The notes under the pieces are model-generated. The model worked only from the letters and a program-made list of their open reading frames with translations, was not told where the DNA came from and did no database searches. 64,000 nt of DNA from Hyperoodon ampullatus (lineage: Eukaryota > Chordata > Mammalia > Artiodactyla > Ziphiidae): positions 1,798,001 through 1,862,000 of the forward strand of contig CATKHW010000427.1 in the NCBI GenBank assembly GCA_949752795.1, read 5' to 3'. Made by a program: the position numbers and the translations under genes. Below, in pieces: positions 1 through 10,425 of the stretch. Position 1 is the stretch's first letter. Every line of letters starts with the position of its first letter.

Positions 1-696
1 ACTGAGGAAGGTGTAGGTCTTGTCTATTCCATAGTTAGTTTTTGGAACGGTACCTGTGCTTATATCAAACTCTGGTTTTATGCATCACCCCACCTCTCCT
101 TCCCCCTTAAGTAGGCATAAGAGTGTTTTCTAAATGTGAGGCACTGTTCTCTTTCCTAACGCAGTTCAAGTGTAGCCATGTTTACAGGATCTTCATAAGT
201 GATATCTTATGATAAGTTTCTTTTTCTCTGTGACTTATTTCACTTAGAATCATCGTACCTGAATCCACCCATTTTGCTGCTACTGGTCTTATGACATTGA
301 TTTCATGGCTGAGGGATATTCCATCGTACGTAAGTACCACAATTTTTTGAACCATATTTATATTTCCTGGGATATTTACGGTGTACCAAAGTTGAGGTCC
401 TTGTAAGCAGTGCAGCCCTAAATTTTGGGGTGGCTCTGTCTTATTGATTTTCAGTTTTCCCAAAGTATATTCCCTAGACTGGAAGTGCCCTTGGCTCTGT
501 AGTTCTGTTCTTTACTTGTTTTAGGGAACACAATGTACTCCTCCAGAGGGGCAGTTGGCAATTTACATACCACCCATCAGCATAACAAGGCTCCCTGTTC
601 TCCAGGGCCTGTCTTGCCTTTCTGGTTTTTACACATTTATGGATGTCCCTTTTGACTGGTGGGAAGTGATACTTCTTTGTAGTGCAGATTTGCATT
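1..696 (-). mobile_element. L1 (LINE-1) 3' end, truncated by window start
   Basis: Read on the minus strand, this stretch resembles the end of mammalian L1 elements as I remember them. It has a decayed ORF2 C-terminus from about 696 to about 185, then 3' UTR. Recognisable + strand anchors are tgacttatttcacttag, atggctgagggatattcca, gtacgtaagtaccac, caatttacat and gatttgcatt; each is close to a standard L1 phrase. The L1 tail lies before the window start. Both the 5' truncation and the many substitutions say it is inactive and long dead. Confidence 0.85.
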
Positions 697-709
697 GACC
701 GCTTGCTTG

Positions 710-783
710 CTTGGCCAAAAAGGGCGTATGCGTTTTCTCCTGAATATATTCAGGAGAAAACGCATACGCCCTTTTTGGCCAAG
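710..783. repeat. 74-bp perfect palindrome (reference copy)
   Basis: Two 37-bp arms are exact reverse complements with no spacer; the centre of symmetry lies between 746 and 747 in GAATATATTC. The left arm starts cttggccaaaaagggcg and the right arm ends cgccctttttggccaag. Symmetry stops abruptly at 709/784. As DNA it could extrude a cruciform, helped by the AT-rich centre; as RNA from either strand it would fold into a long hairpin. The L1-like sequence ends about 14 bp to its left. Confidence 0.97.
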
Positions 784-1555
784 TGCATCATTGTCGAAGT
801 TGTGCCCCTCTTCCTGTGCTTTAAAGGCGATTCCAACGTACCTCTTGAAATCTGTTTCCTGCTATTCTGCCTCGCTTTCAAGTCCGCCTCGTTGCCTTCC
901 CTCAACAGATTTTTGGATGATAGTTGTCCTTTATTACTCGGCCAGTTTGTGAATTGCTGTGCCCCTGAGCTCCATTTTTCAACTCGTTTTTGGTGAGCTG
1001 ACCGCAAGTCCAAAATTTTGGTTCAGGACCTATACTGGTTCCTGGTGGGTGGCTGAGGCTTGGTTAATTATTCTTCCTGCCGGGAAATTAGAGTGATATG
1101 TGCCCGTCCAAATGCCTAATAGCTACTCTCTCATTGGTTCTCCCTCTTCCCTTTCATCCTCTGCCAAATTGGCAACCTGTGCGAACCAGGAGGTTAAAGG
1201 GGCTGTCTCTCCAAGTTGGGAGGTTGATAGTAAAGCAGATGGAAAGTCAAACCGGAGCACCAGGAAAGGGACTATTCGTTGAGATTTAGAAACCTTTTGT
1301 ATTCACCGTGTGTCCGTTCTCTAGGTTTCCCGTACATGTTATAGCTGTAGTAATATTCCCTTCAACCTCGAGAGTTGGGACCCATGGAATGGGTGCCAGG
1401 CATTTGTGCTTTAAAGGGTCTGCATTTGCTCACCCAATCTCACCAATCGTCTCAGTCCCAAGTGTCCCTCCTTATGCCACATCCAGCTGTCATTGTAGAT
1501 AGGGTCATTCCAGGTTTCATCAGAGACCCTGAAGGAATTGTAAAGAATTTCCCAG
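784..1555. repeat. Unrecognised third segment of the satellite unit (reference copy)
   Basis: About 770 bp between the palindrome and the L1 tail. I recognise no transposon, gene or RNA in it. It opens with tgcatcattgtcgaagttg and closes with gaattgtaaagaatttcccag directly before the T tract. It contains several 60-140-codon frames on both strands, none with recognisable domains. It may be the original satellite or the flanking DNA captured when the L1 insertion was amplified. A short resemblance to L1 (ggaatattactac-like on the minus strand near 1350) is too brief to call. Confidence 0.6.
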
Positions 1556-2432
1556 TTTTTTTGTTTTGTTTTTGAAATTCCTTTTTATAGTGGGTTTGAG
1601 CTGATTCTCGCTGCCATGTTTATGCCAGTCTAGACACACTTGATTCCCTTACGGAGACATATCAATACATAGGTTTTAAGATTCTTACTAGTCAGATATA
1701 TTCGTCTGCGGGAAATATGGGGTTTTGAGTCCCTTTCACTGAGGAAGGTGTAGGTCTTGTCTATTCCATAGTTGGTTTTTGGAACGGTACCTGTGCTTAT
1801 ATCAAACTCTGGTTTTAGGCATCACCCCACCTCTCCTTCCCCCTTAAGCAGGCATAAGAGTGTTTTCTAAATGTGAGACACTGTTCTCTTTCCTAACTCA
1901 GTTCAAGTGTTGCCATGTTTACAGGATCTTCATAAGTGATATCTCATGATAAGTTTTTTTTTCTCTGTGACTTATTTCACTTAGAATCATCGTACCTGAA
2001 TCCACCAATTTTGCTGCTACTGGTCTTATGACATTGATTTCATGGCTGAGGGATATTCCATCGTACGTAAGTACCACAATTTTTTGAACCATTTTTATAT
2101 TTCCTGGGATATTTAAGGTGTACCCAAGTTGAGGTCCTTGTAAGCAGTGCATCCCTAAATTTTGGGGTGGCTCTGTCTTATTGATTTTCTGTTTCCCAAG
2201 GTATATTCCCTAGACTGGAAGTGCCCTTGGCTCTGTAGCTCTGTTCTTTACTTGTTTTAGGGACACAATGTACTCCTCCACAGGGGCAGTTGGCAATTTA
2301 CATCCCGCCCATCAGCATAACAAGGCTCCCTGTTCTCCAGGGCCTGTCTTGCCTTTCTGGTTTTTACACATTTTGTGGATGTCCCTTTTGACCGGTGGGA
2401 AGTGATACTTCTTTGTAGTGCAGATTTGCATT
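1556..2432 (-). mobile_element. L1 3' end embedded in the satellite (reference copy)
   Basis: This is the first complete L1-derived segment in the window, about 877 bp. On the minus strand it runs from the ORF2 relic at its right end, through the 3' UTR, to an A-rich tail at 1556-1580, seen on the + strand as a seven-T run followed by gttttgtttttgaaattcc. It spans the junction of units 1 and 2, so the L1 was part of the repeat before amplification. The same segment recurs between every pair of units; T-tract starts are given in the unit entries and each copy ends about 14 bp after the next gtgcag landmark. Confidence 0.83.
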
Positions 2433-3474
2433 GCCCGCTTGCTTGCTTGGCCAAAAAGGGCGTATGCGTTTTCTCCTGAATATATTCAGGAGAAAACGCA
2501 TACGCCCTTTTTGGCCAAGTGCATCATTGTCGAAGTTGTGCCCCTCTTCCTGTGCTTTAAAGGCGATTCCAACGTACCTCTTGAAATCTGTTACCTGCTA
2601 TTCTGCCTCGCTTTCAAGTTCGCCTCGTTGCCTTCCCTCAACAGATTTTTGGACGATAGTTGTCCTTTATTACTCGGCCAGTTTGTTAATTGCTGTGCCC
2701 CTGAGCTCCATTTGTCAACTCGTTTTTGGTGAGCTGACCGCACGTCCAAAATTTTGGTTCAGGACCTATACTGGTTACCGGTGGGTGGCTGAGACTTTGG
2801 TTAATTCTTCTTCCTGCCGGGAAGTTAGAGTGATATGTGCCCGTCCCAATGCCTAACAGCTACTCTCTCATTGGTTCTCTCTCTTCCCTTTCATCCTCTG
2901 CCAAATTGGAAACCTGTGCAAACCAGGAGGTTAAAGGGGCTGTCTCTCCAAGTTGGGAGATTGATAGTAAAGCAGATGGAAAGTCAAACCAGAGCACCAG
3001 GAGAGGGACTATTCGTTGAGTTTTAGAAACCTTTCGTATTCACAGTGTGTCTGTTCTCTAGGTTTCCCGTACATGTTATAACTGTAGTAATATTCCCTTC
3101 AACCTGGAGAGTTGGGACCCATGGAATGTGTGCCATTCATTATTGCTTTAAAGGGTCTGCATTTGCTCACCCAATCTCAGCAATCCTCTCAGTCCCAAGT
3201 GTCCAGCCTTATGCCACATCAAGCTGTCGTTATAGATAAGGTCATTCCAGGTTTCATCAGAGACCCTGAAGGAATTGTAAAGAATTTCCCAGTTTTTTTG
3301 TTTTGTTTTTAAAATTCCTTTTTATAGTGGGTTTGAGCTGATTCTCGCTGCCATGTTTATGCCAGTCTAGACACACTTGATTCCCTTACGGAGACATATC
3401 AATCCATAGGTTTTAAGATACTTACTAGTCAGATATATTCCTCTGCGGGAAATATGGCGTTTTGAGTCCCTTTC
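1738..3474. repeat. Satellite unit 2 (old type)
   Basis: Length 1,737 bp. Palindrome 2446-2519 is perfect. The L1 copy starting in this unit begins at the T tract at 3293. Private changes include acgtccaaaa for the usual aagtccaaaa near 2742 and tttttaaaattcc after the T tract. A 141-codon + strand frame at 2431-2856 is open only because this copy lost a stop; it has no coding support. Confidence 0.97.
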
Positions 3475-3914
3475 ACTGAGGAAGGTGTAGGTCTTGTCTA
3501 TTCTATAGTTGGTTTTTGGAACGGTACCTGTGCTTATATCAAACTCTGGTTTTATGCATCACCCCACCTCTCCTTCCCCCTTAAGCAGGCATAAGAGTGT
3601 TTTCTAAATGTGAGACACTGTTCTCTTTCCTAACACAGTTCAAGTGTAGCCATGTTTACAGGATCTTCATAAGTGATATCTTATGATAAGTTTCTTTTTC
3701 TGTGTGACTTATTTCACTTAGAATCATCGTACCTGAATCCACCCATTTTGTTGCTACTGGTCTTATGACATTGATTTCATGGCTGAGGGATATTCCATCG
3801 TACGTAAGTACCACAATTTTTTGAACCATTTTTATATTTCCTGGGATATTTACGGTGTACCAAAGTTGAGGTCCTTGTAAGCAGTGCAGCCCTAAATTTT
3901 GGGGTGGCTCTGTC

Positions 3915-4487
3915 TTATTGATTTTCAGTTTTCCCAAAGTATATTCCATAGACTGGAAGTGCCCTTGGCTCTGTAGTTCTGTTCTTTACTTGTTTTAGGG
4001 AACACAATGTACTCCTCCAGAGGGGCAGTTGGCAATTTACATACCACCCATCAGCATAACAAGGCTCCCTGTTCTCCAGGGCCTGTCTTGCCTTTCTGGT
4101 TTTTACACATTTTTGGATGTCCCCTTTGACCGGTGGGAAGTGATACCTCTTTGTAGTGCAGATTTGCATTGACCCCTTGCTTGCTTGGCCAAAAAGGGTG
4201 TATGCGTTTTCTCCTGAATATATACAGGAGAAAACGCATACGCACTTTTTGGCCAAGTGCATCATTGTCGAAGTTGTGCCCCTCTTCCTGTGCTTTAAAG
4301 GCGATTCCAACGTACCTCTTGAAATCTGTTTCCTGCTATTCTGCCTCGCTTTCAAGTCCGCCTCGTTGCCTTCCCTCAACAGATTTTTGGATGATAGTTG
4401 TCCTTTATTACTCGGCCAGTTTGTGAATTGCTGTGCCCCTGAGCTCCATTTTTCAACTCGTTCTTGGTGAGCTGACCGCAAGTCCAA
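3915..4487 (-). pseudogene. 190-codon open frame through L1 relic and palindrome
   Basis: This is the longest open frame in the window. It starts in the unrecognised part of unit 3, crosses the palindrome, and enters the L1 ORF2 relic, where a base change removes the stop present in other copies. It ends at TENQ. The chimeric make-up, the lack of conservation of this length in the other 36 units and the absence of any recognisable domain argue against a gene. I list it because a gene finder would report it. Confidence 0.5.
4184..4257. repeat. Palindrome of unit 3, three mismatches
   Basis: Left arm has gggtg for gggcg, the centre has atatatac for atatattc, and the right arm has cgcact for cgccct. 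The changes are unpaired with one another, so there is no compensation. Confidence 0.95.
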
Positions 4488-5212
4488 AATTTTGGTTCAT
4501 GACCTATACTTGTTCCCTGTGGGTGGCTGAGACTTTGGTTAATTATTCTTCCTGCTCGGAGATTACAGTGATATGTGCCCGTCCAAATGCCTAACAGCTA
4601 CTCTCTCATTGGTTCTCCCTCTTCCCTTTCATCCTCTGCCAAATTGGAGACCTGTGCGAACCAGGAGGTTAATGGGGCTGTCTCTCCAAGTTGGGACGTT
4701 GATAGTAAAGCAGATGTAAAGTCAAAGCGGAGCACCAGGAGAGGGACTATTAGTTGAGTTTTAGAAACCTTTCGTATTCACAGTGTGTCTGTTCTCTAGG
4801 TTTCCCGTACATGTTATAGCTGTAGTAATATTCCCTTCAACCTGGAGAGTTGGGACCCATGGAATGGGTGCCAGGCATTTGTGCTTTAAAGGGTCTGCAT
4901 TTGCTCACCCAATCTCACCAATCCTCTCAGTCCCAAGTGTCCAGCCTTATGCCACATCCAGCTGTCGTTGTAGATAGGGTCATTCCAGGTTTCATCAGAG
5001 ACCTTGAAGGAATTGTAAAGAATTTCCAGGTTTTTTTGTTTTGTTTTTGAAATTCCTTTTTATAGTGGGTTTGAGCTGATTCTCGCTGCCATGTTTATGC
5101 CAGTCTAGACACACTTGATTCCCTTACGGAGACATATCAATCCATAGGTTTTAAGATACTTACTAGTCAGATATATTCCTCTGCGGGAAATATGGCGTTT
5201 TGAGTCCCTTTC

Positions 5213-6950
5213 ACTGAGGAAGGTGTAGGTCTTGTCTATTCCATAGTTGGTTTTTGGAACGGTACCTGTGCCTATATCAAACTCTGGTTTTATGCATCAC
5301 CCCACCTCTCCTTCCCCCTTAAGCAGGCATAAGAGTGTTTTCTAAATGTGAGACACTGTTCTCTTTCCTAACGCAGTTCAAGTGTAGCCATGTTTACAGG
5401 ATCTTCATAAGTGATATCTTATGATAAGTTTCTTTTTCTGTGTGACTTATTTCACTTAGAATCATCGTACCTGAATCCACCCATTTTGCTGCTACTGGTC
5501 TTATGACATTGATTTCATGCCTGAGGGATATTCCATCGTACGTAAGTACCACAATTTTTTGAACCATTTTTATATTTTCTGGGATACTTAAGGTGTATCC
5601 AAGTTGAGATCCTTGTATGCACTGCAGCCCTAAATTTTGGGGTGGCTCTGTCTTATTGATTTTCAGTTTCCCAAGGTATATTCCCTAGACTGGTAGTGCC
5701 CTTGGCTCTGTAGCTCTGTTCTTTACTTGTTGTAGGGAACAGAATGCACTCCTCCAGAGAGGCAGTTGGCAATTTACATCCCGCCCATCAGCATAACAAG
5801 GCTCCCTGTTCTCCAGGGCCTGTCTTGCCTTTCTTGTTCTTACACATTTTGTGGATGTCCCCTTTGACCGGTGGGAAGTGATACTTCTTTGTAGTGCAGA
5901 TTTGCATTGCCCGCTTGCTTGCTTGGCCAAAAAGGGCGTATGCGTTTTCTCCTGAATATATTCAGGAGAAAACGCATACGCCCTTTTTGGCCAAGTGCAT
6001 CATTGTCGAAGTTGTGCCCCTCTTCCTGTGCTTTAAAGGCGATTCCAACGTACCTCTTGAAATCTGTTTCCTGCTATTCTGCCTCGCTTTCAAGTCCGCC
6101 TCATTGCCTTCCCTCAACAGATTTTTGGACGATAGTTGTCCTTTATTACTCGGCCAGTTTGTGAATTGCTGTGCCCCTGAGCTCCATTTTTCAACTCGTT
6201 TTTGGTGAGCTGACCGCAAGTCCAAACTATTGGTTCAGGACATATACTGGTTCCCGGTGGGTGGCTGAGACTTTGGTTAATTCTTCTTCCTGCCGGGAAA
6301 TTACAGTGATATGTGCCCGTCCAAATGCCTAACAGCTACTCTCTCATTGGTTCTCCCTCTTCCCTTTCATCCTCTGCCAGTTTGGCAACCTGTGCGAACC
6401 AGGAGGTTAAAGGGGCTGTCTCTCCAAGTTGGGAGGTTGATAGTAAAGCAGATGGAAAGTCAAACCGGAGCACCAGGAGTGGGACTATTCGTTGAGTTTT
6501 AGAAACCTTTCGTATTCACAGTGTGTCCGTTCTCTAGGTTTCCCATACATGTTATAACTGTAGTAATATTCCCTTCAACCTGGAGAGTTGGGACCCATGG
6601 AATGTTTGCCAGGCATTTGTGCTTTAAAGGGTCTGCATTTGCTCACCCAATCTCACCAATCCTCTCAGTCCCAAGTGTCCAGCCTTATGCCACATCCAGC
6701 TGTCGTTGTAGATAGGGTCATTCCAGGTTTCATCAGAGACCCTGAAGGAATTGCAAAGAATTTCCCAGTTTTTTTGTTTTGTTTTTGAAATTCCTTTTTA
6801 TAGTGGGTTTGAGCTGATTCTCGCTCCCATGTTTATGCCAGTCTAGACACACTTGATTCCCTTACGGAGACATATCAATACATAGGTTTTAAGATTCTTA
6901 CTAGTCAGATATATTCCTCTGCGGGAAATATGGGGTTTTGAGTCCCTTTC
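5213..6950. repeat. Satellite unit 4 (mosaic of old and young types)
   Basis: Length 1,738 bp. Palindrome 5922-5995 is perfect. Flanking parts carry old-type states (aggaaggtg, gagactttgg, aaccaggagg, cagatggaaag). About 5572-6203 carries young-type states (tctgggatactta, tggtagtgcc, gttgtaggg) and nearly matches unit 9. The next L1 copy starts at 6769. Confidence 0.96.
5572..6203. other. Probable gene-conversion tract in unit 4
   Basis: Within an old-type unit this segment has young-type states throughout. Compared by eye with unit 9 at an offset of 8,696 bp I find one difference (near 6016) in about 625 bp, including the rare shared states tatgcactgcag, cagtttcccaagg and gcctcattgcc. The left switch is between accattttt (old) and tattttct (young) near 5572. 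The right switch lies between about 6203 and gagactttgg (old) near 6268. Confidence 0.8.
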
Positions 6951-8688
6951 ACTGAGGAAGGTGTAGGTCTTGTCTTTTCTTTAGCTGGTTTTTGGAACGG
7001 TACCTGTGCTTATATCAAAATCCGGTTTTATGCATCACCCAACCTCTCCTTCCCCCTTAAACAGGCATAAGAGTTCTTTCTAAATGTGAGACTCTGTTCT
7101 CTTTCCTAACTCAGTTCAAGTGTAGGCAAGTTTATAGGATCTTCATAAGTGATATCTTATGATAAGTTTCTTTTTCTGTGTGACGTATTTCACTTAGTAT
7201 CAACGTACCTGAATCCACCCATTTAGCTGCTACTGGTCTTATGACATTGACTTCATGGCTGAGGGCTATTCCATCGTAGGTATGTACCAAAAATTTTAAA
7301 CCATTTTTATATTTCCTGGGGTATTTAATGTGTACCCAAGTTGAGGTTCTTGTAAGCAGTGTAGCCCTAAATTTTGGGGTGGCTCTGTCTTATTGATTTT
7401 CAGTTTTCCCAATGTATATTCCCTAGACGGGAAGTGCCCTTGGCTCTGTAGCTCTGTTGTTTACTTGTTTTAGGGAACACAATGCACTCATCCAGAGAGG
7501 CAGTTGGCAATTTACATCCCGCCCTTCAGCATAAGTAGGCTCCTTGTTCTACAGGGCCTCTCTTGCCTTTCTGGTTTTTACACATTTTTTCGATGTCCCT
7601 TTTGACTGGTGGGAAGTGATACTTCTTTGTAGTGCAGATTTTCATTGCCTTCTTGCTTGCTTGGCCAAAAAGGGCGTATGCGTTTTCTCCTGAATATATT
7701 CAGGAGAAAACGCATACACCCTTTTTGGGTAAGTGTGTCACTGTCGAAGTTGTGCCCCTCTTCCTGTGCTTTAAAGGCGATTCCAACGTTCCTCTCAAAA
7801 TCTGTTTCCTGCTATTCTGCCTGGCTTTCAAGTCCGCCTCGTTGACTTCCCTCAACAGATTTTTGGACGATACTTGTACTTTATTACTCTGCCAGTTTGT
7901 GAATTGATGTGCCCCTGGGCTCTATTTTTCAACTCTTTTTTTGTGAGCTGACCGCAAGTCCAAAATTTTGGTTCAGGACCTATGCAGGTTCCCAGTGGGT
8001 GGCTGAGACTTTGGTTAATTATTCTTCCTGATGCGAAATTAGAGTGACATGTTCCCGTCCAAATGCCTAACAGCTACTCTCTCATTGGTTCTCCCTATTC
8101 CCCTTCATCCTCTGCCAAATTGGCAACCTGTACAAACCAGGAAGTTAAAGGCGCTATTTCTCCAAGTTGGGTGATTGATAGTAAAACAGTTGTAAAGTCA
8201 AAGCAGAGCACCAGGCGAGGGACTATTCGTTGAGATTTAGAAACCTTTCGTATTCACAGTGTGTCAATTCTCTAGTTTTCCCGTACATGTTATAGCTGTA
8301 GTAATATTCCCTTCAACCTGGAGAGTTGGGACCCATGGAATGGGTGCCATGCATTATTGCTTCAAAGGGTTTGCATTTGCTCACCCAATCTCACAAATCC
8401 TCGTAGTCCCAAGTGTCCAGAATTATGCCACATCCAGCTGTCATTGTAGATAGGGTCATTCCAGCTTTCATCAGAGACCCTGAAGGAATTGTAAAGAATT
8501 TCCCAGTTTTTTTGTTTTGTTTTTGAAATTCCTTTTTATAGTGGGTTTGAGCTGATTCTCGCTGCCATGTTTATGCCAGTCTAGACACACTTGATTCCCT
8601 TTCGGAGACATATCAATACATAGGTTTTAAGATTCTTACTAGTCAGATATATTCCTCTGTTGGAAATATGGGGTTTTGAGTCCCTTTC
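6951..8688. repeat. Satellite unit 5 (old type, among the most divergent)
   Basis: Length 1,738 bp. Palindrome 7660-7733 has three right-arm changes, including gggtaag for ggccaag at its end. There are many private substitutions, for example ttttctttagctgg near 6974, aaattttaaacc near 7290 and a ttcattgccttc flank before the palindrome. The next L1 copy starts at 8507. Confidence 0.96.
7660..7733. repeat. Palindrome of unit 5, right-arm decay
   Basis: The left arm is intact. The right arm has cataca for catacg and gggtaag for ggccaag, so the outer five base pairs of the stem are weakened. Confidence 0.95.
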
Positions 8689-10425
8689 ACTGAGGAAGGT
8701 GTAGGTCTTGTCTATTCCATAGTTGGTTTTTGGAACGGTACCTGTGCTTATATCAAACTCTGGTTTTATGCATCACCCCACCTCTCCTTCCCCCTTAAGC
8801 AGGCATAAGAGTGTTTTCTAAATGTGAGACTCTGTTCCCTTTCCTAACTCAGTTCAAGTGTAGCCATGTTTACAGGATCTTCATGAGTGATATCTTATGA
8901 TAAGTTTCTTTTTTTGTGTGACTTATTTCACTTAGAATCATCGTACCTGAATGCACTCATTTTGCTGCTACTGGTCTTATGACATTGATTTCATGGCTGA
9001 GGGATATTCCATCTTAGGTAAGTACCACAATTTTTTGAACCTTTTTTATATTTCCTGGGATATTTATGTTGTACTCAAGATGAGCTTCTTGAAGCAGTGA
9101 AGCCCTAAATTTTGGGGTGGATCTGTCTTATTGATTTTCAGTTTTCCCAAAGTATATTACCTAGACTGGAAGTGCCGTTGGCTCTGTAGCTCTGTTGTTT
9201 ACTTGTTCTAGGGAACACAATGCACTCCTCCAGTGAGGCAGATTTCAATTTACATCCCGCCCATCAGCATGAAAAGGCTCCCTATTCTCCAGGGCTTGTG
9301 TTGCCTTTCTGGTTTTTACACATTTTGTGGATGTCCCTTTTGACCGGTGGGAAGTGATAATTCTTTGTAGTGCAGATTTGCATTGCCCGCTTGCATGCTT
9401 GGCCAAAAAGGGAGTGTGCGTTTTCTCCTGAATATATTCAGGAGAAAACGCATACGCCCTTTTTGGCCAAGTGCATCATTGTCGAAGTTGTGCCCCTCTT
9501 CCTGTGCTTTAAAGGCGATTCCAACGTACCTCTTGAAATCAGTTTCCTGCTATTCTGCCTCGGTTTCAAGTCCGCCTTGTTGCCTTCCCTCAACAGATTT
9601 TTGGACGATAGTTGTCCTTTCTTACTCTGCCATTTTGTGAATTGCTGTGCCCCTGAGCTCCATTTTTCCACTCGTTTTTGTGAGCTGACCGCAAGTCCAA
9701 AATTATGGTTCGGGACCTATACTGGTTCCCGGTAGGGGGCTGAGACTTTGGTTAATTCTTCTTCCTGCCGGGAAATTACAGTGATATGTGCCCGTCCAAA
9801 TGCCTAACAGCTATTCTCTCATTGGTTCTCCCTCTTCCCTTTCAACCTCTTACAAATTGGCAACCTGTGCAAACCAGGAGGTTAAAGGGGCTGTCTCTCC
9901 AATTTGGGAGATTGATAGTAAAGCAGATGGAAAGTCAAACCGGAGCACCAGGAGAGGGACTATTCGTTGAGTTTTAGAAACCTTTCGTATTCACAGTGTG
10001 TCCGTTCTCTAGGTTTCTCGTACATGTTATAACTGTAGTAATATTCCCTTCAACCGGGAGAGATGGGACCCATGGAATGGGTGCCATGCACTATTGCTTT
10101 AAAGGGTCTGCATTTGCTCACCCAATCTCACCAATCCTCTCAGTCCCAAGTGTCCAGCCTTATGCCTCATCCAGCTGTCGTTGTAGATAGGGTCATTCCA
10201 GGTTTCATCAGAGACCCTGAAGGAATTGTAAAGAATTTCCCAGTTTTTTTGTTTTGTTTTTGAAATTCCTTTTCATAGTGGGTTTGAGCTTATTCTCGCT
10301 GCCATGTTTATGCCAGTCTAGACACACTTGATTCCCTTACGGAGACATATCAATACATAGGTTTTAAGATTCTTACTAGTCAGATATATTCCTCTGCGGG
10401 AAATATGGGGTTTTGAGTCCCTTTT
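8689..10425. repeat. Satellite unit 6 (old type)
   Basis: Length 1,737 bp. Palindrome 9398-9471 has two left-arm changes (agggagtgtg for agggcgtatg) with the right arm intact. A G is missing in tttttgtgagctg near 9680, accounting for the one-base shortening. The next L1 copy starts at 10244. Confidence 0.96.
9398..9471. repeat. Palindrome of unit 6, left-arm decay
   Basis: The left arm has gggagtgtgcg in place of gggcgtatgcg, two changes. The right arm is intact. Confidence 0.95.

Larger units (their letters stand above)
1..1737. repeat. Satellite unit 1 (old type)
   Basis: Length 1,737 bp. Palindrome 710-783 is perfect. Antisense L1 covers 1 to about 696, and the next L1 copy starts at the T tract at 1556. 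It carries old-type states: tggaagtgcc, aaccaggagg, cagatggaaag and aggaaggtg. It shares the rare forms tttacggtgtaccaaag and acataccaccc with unit 3 but not unit 2. Confidence 0.97.
3475..5212. repeat. Satellite unit 3 (old type, damaged palindrome)
   Basis: Length 1,738 bp. Palindrome 4184-4257 has three mismatched positions: one in the left arm, one near the centre and one in the right arm. The next L1 copy starts at 5031. In this unit the stop that interrupts the L1 ORF2 relic elsewhere is changed (tag to tat on the minus strand near 3950), giving a 190-codon minus-strand frame at 3915-4487. Confidence 0.97.

Noticed and set aside
182..463. A conserved 93-codon minus-strand frame (MGKLKINKTEPPQ...) as a possible small gene
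   Set aside because: Parts resemble the L1 ORF2 C-terminus in more than one frame, so it is a frameshifted retrotransposon relic rather than a gene.
710..783. The palindrome as an intrinsic transcription terminator, replication origin or microRNA gene
   Set aside because: A bacterial-style terminator makes no sense in a mammalian satellite. The stem has no loop and no typical microRNA precursor shape, and no expression evidence is available. Small-RNA production is kept only as a testable idea.
682..996. A 104-codon + strand frame (MQICIDRLLAWPKRAY...) recurring in nearly every unit, with an 87-codon minus-strand frame over the same bases
   Set aside because: It starts at GTG in the L1 relic, crosses the palindrome and runs into the unrecognised segment. 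Its presence in all units follows from homogenisation; indels and stops differ freely between copies and no domain is recognisable.
784..1555. A second, older L1 copy in the third segment, suggested by a ggaatattactac-like phrase on the minus strand
   Set aside because: The similarity is about a dozen bases with no supporting flanks; it could be chance.
1098..1575. Groups of 60-66-codon overlapping + strand frames in the third segment of each unit
   Set aside because: Two or three frames are open at once over the same bases, with no codon bias, no conserved start context and no recognisable product. They are chance frames in a repeat.
1565..1590. Resemblance of ttccttttt near the L1 tail to the pJ-alpha motif of primate alpha satellite
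   Set aside because: Only the first pyrimidine-rich half agrees; the remainder does not match, and the stretch is explained as the complement of the L1 A-rich tail.
1545..2440. Target-site duplications flanking the L1 segment
   Set aside because: I compared the bases left of the T tract (ttgtaaagaatttcccag) with those after the L1 end (cgcttgcttgcttggcc) and found no direct repeat.
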